NCBI GenBank assembly: GCA_007121465.1
Contig: SKKL01000101.1
Span: 1-34,976 of the forward strand
DNA length: 34,976 bases
Reading direction: 5' to 3'
Origin: Acidimicrobiales bacterium
Lineage (GTDB): Bacteria > Actinomycetota > Acidimicrobiia > Acidimicrobiales > SKKL01
The notes below the pieces were generated by a model. It was not told the DNA's origin. It made no database searches and worked only from the letters and a program-made list of their open reading frames with translations. Made by a program: the position numbers and the translations under genes. How positions within the stretch are numbered: the first letter of the stretch is position 1; the number at the start of each line of letters is the position of its first letter. Of this stretch, positions 1 through 8,836 are shown one piece after another.

Positions 1-756
1 CGCGCGTTTGGCCATCTCGACCAGGGCGTCACAGGCCCGTTGGGAACGGGTGCGGGCCAGATCGGCGGTGGTGGCGGCTTCGCCCAACCGGTCGCGGGCG
101 TCGGCCCAGTCGTGTTCCCACAGTTCGTTCTCGATGCGTTCGAGCGCGGTGCGGAACTGGACGAACCCGACCGGGTCGAACGACGCGTCGAGCGCTCCGG
201 TGCCGTCGAGGGTTTCGGACAGATGGAGCCGTCGTGACTCATAGCGATCCCTGGCGTGGTCCTCGGCCCCGTCGGGATCGTGGAGCTGACACCAGTAGTC
301 CACCGCCCGACAGAAGTCGTCGAACCGCAACTCACGGGCGTGGCCGACCAGCATCTCCTCATCAACCGCGAACGCGTCGAGATCGACCATGGCGGCGCGG
401 ATCAGCCGCTCGACATGGGCGACCGAGATCTCACCGGCCCCCAGGGCGGCTGCGGTGTGGGGCATGTGTCGAAGGCGTCGAGCCCGGCGCACCAACGCCC
501 GCGACTCGCCCACCGGGCGGCCCGCCGCCCGCCCCAACCAGCCCGAACACGACTTCGACCCGTCATCAGCCCAGATCCTCCGGCTGTCGGTTTCCCCAGC
601 GAGGCGGGCACTCACCGACCCCAACGCCGAATCGGCCCGCAACACCCCCACCAGCGCCTCAGCCAGCTCGTCGTCGCCCAACCCCGCCAGGTCGAGCTCC
701 CCCAACCCCGCCACCACCCTGTTCAGTTGCTCGACCAACTCCTGAACCATTTCCAT
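1..756 (-). CDS. DUF222 / 13E12-repeat family protein (HNH-endonuclease-associated), N-terminal part, truncated by left window edge
   Basis: Reverse-strand reading from ATG at 756 stays open to base 1: MEMVQELVEQLNRVVAGL...ALGSVSARLAGETDSRRIWADDGSKSCSGWLGRAAGRPVGESRALVRRARRLRHMPHTAAALGAGEISVAHVERLIRAAMV..., typical of DUF222. Missing from the ORF track because it has no stop in the window. Confidence 0.8.
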   Translation of the reverse strand, partial: MEMVQELVEQLNRVVAGLGELDLAGLGDDELAEALVGVLRADSALGSVSARLAGETDSRRIWADDGSKSCSGWLGRAAGRPVGESRALVRRARRLRHMPHTAAALGAGEISVAHVERLIRAAMVDLDAFAVDEEMLVGHARELRFDDFCRAVDYWCQLHDPDGAEDHARDRYESRRLHLSETLDGTGALDASFDPVGFVQFRTALERIENELWEHDWADARDRLGEAATTADLARTRSQRACDALVEMAKRA

Positions 757-804
757 ACATCTAGTATCCCCAGGGGGTGTGACATTCTGGCCTCCGGGCG
801 GTTG

Positions 805-1430
805 TCAGACGCCGTACCTGCCACCAAAAGGGATGGCCTCGGCCCGCTCTGTGCTCCGAGACTCAGTCCGCGACCGGGCCGGGGTGGGGGCGAAGAACCG
901 GGCGGACTCGCCTCGCTCGAAACCGAGGATGCCGACGTGGGGGCCGGGGTTCAGGTGCATCGTCTTGTGCTCGGAGCCGAACAGGTCGAAGAGCTCGAGG
1001 GCGTTGTCGATCGGGTGGCCCCCGTCGTCCCGCTGGCACAGGAACAGCAGCGGCACGGTGAGCTGACGCGCCCAGCCCAGATACTCGTCGTGGCCGGGGT
1101 GGGGCACAGTGCTGGCCAGACCGAGCACGGCGCAGGTGATGCACGGCACGGTCGCCACGAAGGGGAGCCCGATGCTGGTCCCATCGACACGCCCCACCAC
1201 CCGGTCGGCCCGGCGCCGGCTTCGTGGAGCTGCTCGACCGCGTCGAGCACGATCCGCCAATCCTCGACCCCACGCACGAAGATCGAGGAGTAGGGGTCGC
1301 TCGGCTCGCCCCGGTACCGAGGCTTGGACATGTCGGTCTTCATGGCGCGACGCCGGAAGGCCTCGCGCTGTTCGGAGGTCACACGCTCGCCGTGTCCGCT
1401 CCGACGGGAGTCCAGACCACCTGAGCCGGC
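805..1430 (-). pseudogene. Alpha/beta hydrolase (dienelactone-hydrolase-like) relic, frameshifted and N-terminally truncated
   Basis: One frame reads GGLDSRRSGHGERVTSEQREAFRRRAMKTDMSKPRYRGEPSDPYSSIFVRGVEDWRIVLDAVEQLHEAGAGPTGWWGVSMG; the sequence continues in another frame as TSIGLPFVATVPCITCAVLGLASTVPHPGHDEYLGWARQLTVPLLFLCQRDDGGHPIDNALELFDLFGSEHKTMHLNPGPHVGILGFERGESARFFA. One missing base near 1185-1190 reconciles the frames. Confidence 0.65.
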
Positions 1431-2984
1431 TCAGCGGTGGAGGACGCCGCGACGCCCTTCCTGCTGGCTCGGGTACCGCTCCATGAACAGCCGTTCGCTC
1501 CGATGGGGATCGTCGACGGCGACAGGCGGCACGTCGAAGTGCATCACCGTCCGGCGAGCGAGGTCGTAGGGCGACCACTCGGGCACCGCCGCACAGTCGG
1601 GATCGCCGGTGCGGGCGAAGGCGAGCCATGACTCGCTCATCGCCTGGGCCATGGCCGCGGTCTCGTCGGTGGCGGGGCCGATCATGTCGGGGACGGTGTC
1701 GACGTTGTCGAACATGAAGGGCAGGTCGAGCGAGTGGGGAGTGACCCGGCGCCCGTCCTCGACCGGGGTCCGCCACATCACCCGGTACGACCACACCGGC
1801 GCTCCACCCTCTGCGGCATGGGTGGCCTTGCGCTCGGTCTGCAGAACGCTGTCGCGCCAGTAGCCCCGGGCGGTGGCGATGGTGAACAGCACCTCGGAAG
1901 CCGGGGCGTTCGGGGTCGAGCTCCGCACGAGGCGAACGGCCTCGTCGACGTCGCTGCGGTCGATGAACTGCTCGAGGCGGTCGGGCAGCTCATCGTCGGT
2001 GATGTCGAACGTGGTCGGGTCCATGGTGCCGAGCTGGTTCGACAGCTCGGTGCGGCAGGTCCCGATCATCATCGGCACCGACGCGGCCGTGGGAGGCGCG
2101 TCGGGGTCCCAAGGATGGCGATCGAACACCAGCCCGTCGACCGCGGGTGAGTAGCGGCGGCCGATGGCCCGTCCCGCTCGTAGCAGGTCCTTCATCGGCA
2201 GATCCTGGAGCCGTCGGGCCTGGTCCGTCGGGATCTCCAGGTGGTGGAGCAGCCGCTCGGCCAGCTCGTTGGCCCGCTCTCGGGTGTGCAGGCGCAGGTG
2301 TGAGCCGCTCTGGACGATGCCCCGGTGGAACAGCCCGGAAGCGACTGGCGCGGCGGTGGCCAGGCTGACCTTGCGGCCGCCACCGGACTGGCCGTAGATC
2401 GTCACGTTGCCGGGGTCGCCGCCAAAGGCCGAGATGTTGGTCTGTACCCACTTCAGGGCCGCAACGATGTCGAGGAAGCCGGCGTTGACCGATCCACCGA
2501 ACTCGTCGCCGGCGATGTCGGCGAGATGGAGATGGCCCATCAAGCCGAGGCGGTGGTTGATGGTGACGACCACGACGTCGCCGCGCCGAGCCATGTTCAC
2601 GCCGTCGTAGAGCATCATCGACCCGGTACCGGCCTCGAAGCCACCGCCGTGGAGCCAGACCAGGACCGGACGCTTGGCGTCGTCGGGACCGGGGGTCCAG
2701 ACGTTGAGCACGAGGCAGTCCTCGCCGATCTCCGGGCTGTTGCCCTCGAATCCCCCCTTGGCCAACCAGGTGCGGGCCTGTGGCGCGGTCTCGCCATAGA
2801 GGCGGGCCTCGCGCACACCCGTCCACGGTTCGGGCGGCTGGGGAGGACGGAACCGGTTCGCCCCACCGGTCGGCGCCCCATAGGGGATCCCCCGGTAGAT
2901 GCTGATGCCGTCGCGCACGGCTCCCTGGACCTTGCCATCAGCGGTGGCGACGACCGCGCTGTCGACCGACTCGTCTGGCACCAT
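1431..2984 (-). CDS. Type-B carboxylesterase / para-nitrobenzyl esterase family
   Basis: GKVQGAVRDGISIYRGIPYGAPTGGANRFRPPQPPEPWTGV, EDCLVLNVWTP, WLHGGGFEAGTG, NVTIYGQSGGG; start ATG 2984 preceded by GGGGAG. Confidence 0.9.
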   Translation of the reverse strand: MVPDESVDSAVVATADGKVQGAVRDGISIYRGIPYGAPTGGANRFRPPQPPEPWTGVREARLYGETAPQARTWLAKGGFEGNSPEIGEDCLVLNVWTPGPDDAKRPVLVWLHGGGFEAGTGSMMLYDGVNMARRGDVVVVTINHRLGLMGHLHLADIAGDEFGGSVNAGFLDIVAALKWVQTNISAFGGDPGNVTIYGQSGGGRKVSLATAAPVASGLFHRGIVQSGSHLRLHTRERANELAERLLHHLEIPTDQARRLQDLPMKDLLRAGRAIGRRYSPAVDGLVFDRHPWDPDAPPTAASVPMMIGTCRTELSNQLGTMDPTTFDITDDELPDRLEQFIDRSDVDEAVRLVRSSTPNAPASEVLFTIATARGYWRDSVLQTERKATHAAEGGAPVWSYRVMWRTPVEDGRRVTPHSLDLPFMFDNVDTVPDMIGPATDETAAMAQAMSESWLAFARTGDPDCAAVPEWSPYDLARRTVMHFDVPPVAVDDPHRSERLFMERYPSQQEGRRGVLHR

Positions 2985-3010
2985 CTGCGCTCCCCCCGGA
3001 GACTGGTGAA

Positions 3011-3027
3011 GTTCCGCTAAGCGGAAC
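3011..3027. promoter_or_regulatory. Candidate IclR-family operator palindrome
   Basis: GTTCCGC-TAA-GCGGAAC, perfect 7-bp inverted repeat between the divergent esterase and IclR genes. Confidence 0.65.
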
Positions 3028-3054
3028 TGTGTTCTATCTGTCAGAATAGCGCGG

Positions 3055-3789
3055 ATGATCAGCGCCGTCGCCAAGAGCTTCCGGATCCTCGAGGAGCTCT
3101 CCACTCGCGGGCCCCTGCGACTCTCGACGCTGGCCGACGAGCTCGGGCTGGGAAAGAGCACCGTCCACCGGGTGCTCGCGGAGTTGGGTGAGCTCGGCTA
3201 CGTCGAGCAGGAACAGGAGTCGGGGCGGTACCGCCCCACACTTCGGACCTGGGAGCTCGGCACCGCAGTGGTCGCCGACCTGCCGGTCAAGCAAGCGGCG
3301 GCCAGCGCCCTCCATGACCTTCACACCGCAACGGGCGAGACCGTCAGCCTGGTGGTGCGCTCCGGCGACGACGCCCTGTATCTCGACAAGCTCATCTCAC
3401 CCCGGCCGATGCGCTTCACCACCCGGGTCGGCAGTCGGATCCCGCTTCCGATACCCGCCGGCGGCAAGGCGTTGCTCGCCGCCTCCGACGACGGTCCCGA
3501 GGTGGTCGCCCGACTCGCCGAGCGCCCGGAGCTGACGGCGTTGATCGACGTCGACAAGGTGGTGAAGGAGCTGACGGCGGCCCGACGGCGGGGCTATGCC
3601 GTTGCCAGCTCGAAGGCGCGGGGCGTCGTCAGCCTCGCCGCGGCGGTGATCGACCGCGACCAACGGCCGGCGGCGGCACTGGCCGTGTCGGCTCCGGCCG
3701 ATCACCTCGACCGGCAACGGCGCGACGAGGTGGCGGCCGCCGTCGTCTCCACCGCCACCCGCCTGAGCGAGTCGTTGGGGCGCCTGTGA
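3055..3789 (+). CDS. IclR family transcriptional regulator
   Basis: N-terminal wHTH (SFRILEELSTRGPLRLSTLADELGLGKSTVHRVLAELGELGYVEQ) and C-terminal IclR effector domain. Confidence 0.92.
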   Translation: MISAVAKSFRILEELSTRGPLRLSTLADELGLGKSTVHRVLAELGELGYVEQEQESGRYRPTLRTWELGTAVVADLPVKQAAASALHDLHTATGETVSLVVRSGDDALYLDKLISPRPMRFTTRVGSRIPLPIPAGGKALLAASDDGPEVVARLAERPELTALIDVDKVVKELTAARRRGYAVASSKARGVVSLAAAVIDRDQRPAAALAVSAPADHLDRQRRDEVAAAVVSTATRLSESLGRL

Positions 3790-5153
3790 CGACCACGACC
3801 CGAACCGTGTGCGAATACATCGCCGGTGCTCGAACCGCCACCATCGACCCCGAGGTGCGCGAGCTCGCTCGACGCCACGTTCTCGACACACTCGCCTCGG
3901 TGGTGGCCTGCCGCGACCTCGAGCCGTCCGCGGTGGCCCGGAGGTTCGCCGTGGCGAACAGCGCCTATCCGTCAGGCGTGTCCGTGCTCGGTACCCATGA
4001 CCGTGTCTCTCTCGTCGACGCGGTGTTCGCCGGGGCCATGGCCGGACACGGGGCGGAGATCAACGACTTCATGCCCTCGGTCTATGTGCAACCCGGCCCG
4101 GCGGTGGTGGCGACCGCGCTCGGCTTGGCCGAGTGCCGGGGCCACAGCGGCGACGAGGTGCTGCGGGCCATCGTCACCGGATACGAGCTGTCGGCCCGCG
4201 TGCCCCGGGCGCTGGGCACCGACAACCTGCGCCGGGCCGGGCTGGCCAACCACGGAATCGGCCCGGTCTTCGGCGCGGCGGCGACCGCGGCCAGCCTCTC
4301 CGACCTCACGCCCGAACGGGTCGCCGACGTGCTGTCGTGCTGCGCTCAACAGGCGTCGGGGTCGTGGCAGTGGCTGCTCGACGTCGCCCACATCGAGAAG
4401 TCGCTCGTGTTCGCGGGCATGGGAGCCCGCAACGGGATCCAGGCGGTCCTGCTCGTCGAAGCCGGCTACCGAGGGGTTCCCGACAGCATCGACCATCCCG
4501 GTGGGTGGTGGCAGGCCCGTCCATTCGGCGGTGGAGACAGCGACCTCGCCGCGCTCACCGAGGGGCTCGACACCCCCACCGCCCTGCACGACGCCGCCTA
4601 CAAGCGTTACCCGGTTGGCGGTCCCACCCAGCCCGCCATCCAGGCCCTCCTCGAGCTGGTCGACGAGATCGACCCCACCTTGGTGGAGCGGGTCGACATC
4701 GCCATGCCCGGCCGGGCGGCGGCGTTCCGCGATGCGGCCATGCCTGCGCTCAACCTCCGCTATCTCACCGCACTCGTCCTCACCGAGGGCCGTCTCGACT
4801 TCGAGTCGGCCCAGTCGCTCGACCGGATGCACCACGACACCGAGCTGGGTGCCCGCATGGAGACCGTCGAGGTGGTCCACGACCCGGACCAGGAGACCGG
4901 CACGGGGCGCGACCGGGCCGAGTCCGCCCGGGTCACCCTCACCCTCCGTTCGGGTGAGCAGCTCGAGCGCTTCGTCCCCCACGTCCGGGGATTCCCATCC
5001 CACCCTCTCGACCGCGGCGAGGTCGAGACCAAGGCCCGCGAGCTGATGGTCCCCCACCTCGGCTCGGGTCGGGTGGACGAGATCGTCGACGCCTGTTGGA
5101 CCCTCGACCACCTCGAACGGGCCGACCGACTCGTCGAACTGATCGCCCGATGA
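3786..5153 (+). CDS. MmgE/PrpD family protein
   Basis: GAMAGHGAEINDFMPS, GYELSARVPRAL, ANHGIGPVFGAAATAASL, KRYPVGGPTQPAIQALLEL; start overlaps IclR stop (GTGA). Confidence 0.9.
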   Translation: MTTTTRTVCEYIAGARTATIDPEVRELARRHVLDTLASVVACRDLEPSAVARRFAVANSAYPSGVSVLGTHDRVSLVDAVFAGAMAGHGAEINDFMPSVYVQPGPAVVATALGLAECRGHSGDEVLRAIVTGYELSARVPRALGTDNLRRAGLANHGIGPVFGAAATAASLSDLTPERVADVLSCCAQQASGSWQWLLDVAHIEKSLVFAGMGARNGIQAVLLVEAGYRGVPDSIDHPGGWWQARPFGGGDSDLAALTEGLDTPTALHDAAYKRYPVGGPTQPAIQALLELVDEIDPTLVERVDIAMPGRAAAFRDAAMPALNLRYLTALVLTEGRLDFESAQSLDRMHHDTELGARMETVEVVHDPDQETGTGRDRAESARVTLTLRSGEQLERFVPHVRGFPSHPLDRGEVETKARELMVPHLGSGRVDEIVDACWTLDHLERADRLVELIAR

Positions 5154-5194
5154 ACCTCTGTCCACCACTCGCCACATCCAGGAGCCAGCCACCC

Positions 5195-6694
5195 ATGAAC
5201 GCTGACGTCGAGACCACCCACGGAACCCTGAGGGGAGCCGCACGCGAGGGCCACCTGGCGTTCCGTGGCGTGCCCTTCGCCCAGTCGCCCGACGGTGAGC
5301 GCCGCTTCCTCGCTCCCCAACCAGTCGAACCGTGGACCGGTGTGCGCGACGCGTTGGAACCAGGGGCGTCGGCTCCTCAGGACCGACTCGTTCCCCAGAG
5401 CTTCCGCGCCAACGGCCCCGAGAGCGAGGACTGCCTCTTCCTCAACGTGTACACCCCCGCCACCGACGGCGGACGACGGCCGGTGCTGTTCTGGATCCAC
5501 GGTGGCGGGTTCAGCCACGGGTCGGGGACCCAGCGCCACTACGACGGCGGGCCCCTTGCCGAGCGGGGAGACGTGGTCGTCGTGACGATCAACTACCGCG
5601 TCGGCGCCCTCGGATACCTCTACCTGGGCGGCCACGGCGGCGACCGGTGGGGAGCAGCAGCCAACGCCGGACAGCTCGACCAGATCGCAGCGCTCCAGTG
5701 GGTGCACGACAACATCGCCGTCTTCGGTGGTGACCCCGACAACGTCACCATCTTCGGCCAATCGGCCGGTGGCGCGGCGGTGTCCACCCTGCTGGCCATG
5801 CCCGGCGCCCGAGGCCTGTTCGCCAAGGCGATCGCCCAGAGCGGAACCGCCAACCGTCTCGGTGGCCGTGACGAGGCCACCACGACCGCGACGGCCTATC
5901 TCGAGCGGCTCGGCCTGACCGACAACCCCGACGCGGTGCGCACCGCGTCGGTCGACGCCATGCTCGAGGCGCAGGGAGCCCGGGGCGCGCTGCGACCGCT
6001 GGTCGATGGCGACACGCTGCCCGACCAGCCCCTCGACGCGGTGCGAGACGGGTTCGTCAGCGACGTGCCGCTGATGGTCGGCACCGCCCGGGATGAGCAG
6101 AAGCTGTACGTGGCCCCCGACCGGGCACCGATCGACGACTCCGAGCTCGAACGTCAGGTTCGCGCCTACCTGCCGCGGAGGGCGGCGGACCAGGCCGCCG
6201 CGGTCATCGAGGTCTACCGGAAGTCGAGGAACGACCGGGGCCTGCCTGCCACCAACCACGACATCGTCGATGCCGTCGCTACTGCGTCGCGCTTTCGCAT
6301 GCCTGGCCTGCGTCTCGCGGAGACCCAGCGCGAGCATCAGCCCAAGACCTTCGTCTACCAGTTCGACTGGGAGTCACCGGCGCGCCGCGGCGCCCTCGGG
6401 GCCTGCCACGGGCTGGAGATCCCGTTCGTGTTCGGCTCGATCGGTCGCACCGGCGACGACCGCATGAGCGGATCCGGGCCCGAGGCCGACCAGCTCTCCG
6501 GTCAGATGATGGACGCCTGGATCGCCTTCGCCCGTACCGGCGACCCCGCCCACGACGGCATCGGTGCCTGGCCCGCCTATGACCGCGACGACCGCCAGAC
6601 CATGGTGTTCGGCCGCGAGTCGGGCGTGCAGGCGGCACCGTTCGAAGAGGAACGAGGGGTCTGGGAGTCGATGATCACCAGCCCCACCTCCTGA
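5195..6694 (+). CDS. Type-B carboxylesterase / para-nitrobenzyl esterase family
   Basis: TTHGTLRGAAREGHLAFRGVPFAQSPDGERRFLAPQPVEPWTGVRDA, EDCLFLNVYTP, WIHGGGFSHGSG, NVTIFGQSAGG; ATG 5195 preceded by AGGAG. Confidence 0.9.
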   Translation: MNADVETTHGTLRGAAREGHLAFRGVPFAQSPDGERRFLAPQPVEPWTGVRDALEPGASAPQDRLVPQSFRANGPESEDCLFLNVYTPATDGGRRPVLFWIHGGGFSHGSGTQRHYDGGPLAERGDVVVVTINYRVGALGYLYLGGHGGDRWGAAANAGQLDQIAALQWVHDNIAVFGGDPDNVTIFGQSAGGAAVSTLLAMPGARGLFAKAIAQSGTANRLGGRDEATTTATAYLERLGLTDNPDAVRTASVDAMLEAQGARGALRPLVDGDTLPDQPLDAVRDGFVSDVPLMVGTARDEQKLYVAPDRAPIDDSELERQVRAYLPRRAADQAAAVIEVYRKSRNDRGLPATNHDIVDAVATASRFRMPGLRLAETQREHQPKTFVYQFDWESPARRGALGACHGLEIPFVFGSIGRTGDDRMSGSGPEADQLSGQMMDAWIAFARTGDPAHDGIGAWPAYDRDDRQTMVFGRESGVQAAPFEEERGVWESMITSPTS

Positions 6695-6740
6695 GCCCCG
6701 GCAGGACCCCACCCCAGGCGACTTCGCTCAGCGGGTCACT

Positions 6741-6783
6741 CTGCCGGCAAGAAACGCCCCAGGAGGGCGCTTCGTGCCGGCAG
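6741..6783. terminator. Large hairpin between convergent genes, candidate bidirectional terminator
   Basis: CTGCCGGCA-a-GAA-a-CGCCC-caggA-GGGCG-c-TTC-g-TGCCGGCAG, three nested paired blocks, directly abutting the VOC stop codon (6784). Confidence 0.7.
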
Positions 6784-7308
6784 CTACGCCTGGGAGTCGA
6801 GGTAGGTGCTGTAGACCTGGCGTGACCAGTAGCGGAGCGGCTCGAGACCGTCGGCGTCGACGAGTTCCATCCGAATGCGTTCGTAGTCGTAGCAGTTGAC
6901 CTCGTACTGGTTTTCCCACGGGTCGACGAGGTCGAGCGCCCAGCACATGTCGAAGTCGACGAGATCGGTGACCTGCAGACGCTCCCCACGCGGGTGGTCG
7001 ATTCCGCAAGGCAGCGAGCGAGCAAAGGCTATGAAGCTGTCGGCGTCGACGCTGAACGCGACGCCGGTCTGCTGCGGGATCATCGGATGGCCCCCACCAG
7101 CCTCGAACAACGCCAAGGTCGTGTTCCCCCCATCCGCCGAGATCTGAAGGGGCCCGCCCTCGACACCCGTCGCCCAGAAGTCGTAGGCCTCGACCGGCTC
7201 GAAGCCGAGATGCTCGGCGTACCACCGAGCAGCTTCAGCTCGATCCGGCACCCGGATGTGCACGTGGTCGAGTCGTCCCATTCGGAAACCAGATCGTTCC
7301 GTCGCCAT
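6784..7308 (-). CDS. VOC (glyoxalase/bleomycin resistance-like) family protein
   Basis: MGRLDHVHIRVPDRAEAARWYAEHLGFEPVEAYDFW...GGPLQISADGGNTTLALF...DPWENQYEVNCYDY. Confidence 0.85.
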   Translation of the reverse strand: MATERSGFRMGRLDHVHIRVPDRAEAARWYAEHLGFEPVEAYDFWATGVEGGPLQISADGGNTTLALFEAGGGHPMIPQQTGVAFSVDADSFIAFARSLPCGIDHPRGERLQVTDLVDFDMCWALDLVDPWENQYEVNCYDYERIRMELVDADGLEPLRYWSRQVYSTYLDSQA

Positions 7309-7374
7309 CTCCCAACTGTAGATGGGGGGCAGCGCCCCTCAACCGGGACTTGCTCTCGCCTACTCGGCGGCGAG

Positions 7375-7620
7375 CTGCTCAACCGCACCCGGCTCGACAC
7401 CCGGACCGCCCTCTACTCCAACGGACTTCGACACGACGAGACCCTGCTGGCGCTCGCGGCCACCTGAGCGTCCGCGGAAATCCGCTCGACCCGCACACCG
7501 CGACCGGAACAGCGCGGCGAGAACGCCGTACTCGCCGAGCCCGTCGAGCTTCCAGACCATCGTCTCTCGCCGGTCGCGCAGGTCATCGGAAGACAGGCCT
7601 CAGCGAACTCGTCGATCATC
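7375..7620 (-). pseudogene. Possible fragment of a DinB/DUF664-type gene
   Basis: Reverse-strand frame reads SSDDLRDRRETMVWKLDGLGEYGV..., resembling the conserved start of DUF664 proteins, bounded by in-frame stops with no continuation. Confidence 0.35.
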
Positions 7621-7631
7621 GCCGGAGCAAC

Positions 7632-8414
7632 CTAACGAACCTTCGTCCAGACCGAGACGTGGGAGGTGCTGTCCCCGGTGAACGGCTCACGGTCCCAGCC
7701 AGCCCATCGATCTCGCAGTGACAGACCAGCGAGCTTGGCCATCAGATCGAGCTCGGAGGGCCACACGAACCGGAACGGTGTCTGCGTCTCACCAACACCC
7801 GATGAGTCGGCGACGAAGTGGTGGGAGACCGCCTGCTGGGCGACGAGGTCGGTGTAGCGATCGAAGCCCACGTAGCCCGGTGCATGCGAGAACACGTGGG
7901 CATCGTCACCGGGCGGAAGCCGACGAAGAGCGGGGACACCCACCTCGATCAGGAAGTGGCCACCTGGTTCGAGATGCGCGGCAGCGTTGGCGAAGCACGC
8001 CACCTGCTGGTCCTGGGTGACCAAGTTCCCGATCGTGTTGAACACGAGGTACACGAGCCGGAAGCGGCCCTCGACGCGAGTCGTGGCCATGTCGCCCATC
8101 GTCACCGCGATCCGCTCGTCGTCGTCCGTGGCGCGAAGCCGGTCGGCCATCGCCTGGGAGAACTCGATTCCCGACACCGGAACTCCTCGAGCGGCGAGGG
8201 GCAGCCCCACCCGTCCGGTGCCGACTGCGAACTCGAGCGCAGCGCCGTCCCCTGCCAGCTCGGCCAACACATCGACGGTCGTGGCGATGACGTCCGGATC
8301 GAACTCCGCGCTGGTGCTCTCGTCGTAGACGGCGGCGATCTCCTCGCCGAAGTGGTTCTCCTGCACGCCCTGACGCTTGCACCCTCTCGGTCCCGGGACC
8401 AGCGAGTTCTCCAT
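7632..8414 (-). CDS. Class I SAM-dependent methyltransferase
   Basis: AALEFAVGTGRVGLPLAARGVPVSGIEFSQAMADRLR...VYLVFNTIGNLVTQDQQVACFANAAAHLEPGGHFLIEV. Exact start uncertain. Confidence 0.88.
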   Translation of the reverse strand: MENSLVPGPRGCKRQGVQENHFGEEIAAVYDESTSAEFDPDVIATTVDVLAELAGDGAALEFAVGTGRVGLPLAARGVPVSGIEFSQAMADRLRATDDDERIAVTMGDMATTRVEGRFRLVYLVFNTIGNLVTQDQQVACFANAAAHLEPGGHFLIEVGVPALRRLPPGDDAHVFSHAPGYVGFDRYTDLVAQQAVSHHFVADSSGVGETQTPFRFVWPSELDLMAKLAGLSLRDRWAGWDREPFTGDSTSHVSVWTKVR

Positions 8415-8478
8415 GGCGACGATCGAGAAACCTCGGTGCCCTCGGGGCGCGAGGACGGACGGACCGTCCGAGCTACTC

Positions 8479-8784
8479 CTACTGGCCTCGGGCGGCGGTC
8501 ACGTCGTCGGCGTGCTTCTCCATCCACGACGTGGCGAACGGACACTCGGACTCCAGAGTCAGGTCCTCACGGGCGGCCTTCACCACTGCCGCCACCACAA
8601 GGCGGCCCCCGACCCCCTGGCCTCCCCAGGATTCGGGTACCCCGGTGTGCTCGATCACCAGCCGGTCGCCGTCGACTCGGTACCGGAGCTCGGCCCGTTC
8701 GTCGCCCTGAATCAGCTCGAGGCGATCGTGGGCGTCGTTGTCGACGACGTCGGGAGTGGAGGGATCTTCGATGCTCTCGCTCAT
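8479..8784 (-). CDS. Small GNAT-like (YjdJ-type) N-acetyltransferase
   Basis: RYRVDGDRLVIEHTGVPESWGGQGVGGRLVVAAVVKAAREDLTLESECPFATSWMEKH. Confidence 0.85.
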   Translation of the reverse strand: MSESIEDPSTPDVVDNDAHDRLELIQGDERAELRYRVDGDRLVIEHTGVPESWGGQGVGGRLVVAAVVKAAREDLTLESECPFATSWMEKHADDVTAARGQ

Positions 8785-8790
8785 GTACCC

Positions 8791-8796
8791 GGTCTA
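8791..8796 (-). promoter_or_regulatory. Candidate -10 element (TAGACC), 6 nt before GNAT ATG
   Basis: TAGACC-gggtac-ATG on minus strand; matches the repeated leaderless spacing in this window. Confidence 0.45.
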
Positions 8797-8836
8797 CCCC
8801 AGGCGAAAGGGTCCACACATCGGCCAAGCTGATGGG

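Noticed and set aside
765-780. TATCCCCAGGGGGTGT upstream of the DUF222 gene, somewhat like the CsoR-like box at 16103
   Set aside because: Outer half-sites do not match ATACC/GGTAT symmetrically; similarity may reflect GC-rich composition only.
3972-6337. Minus-strand ORFs 3972-5243 and 4760-6337
   Set aside because: Complementary-frame shadows of the PrpD and carboxylesterase genes.
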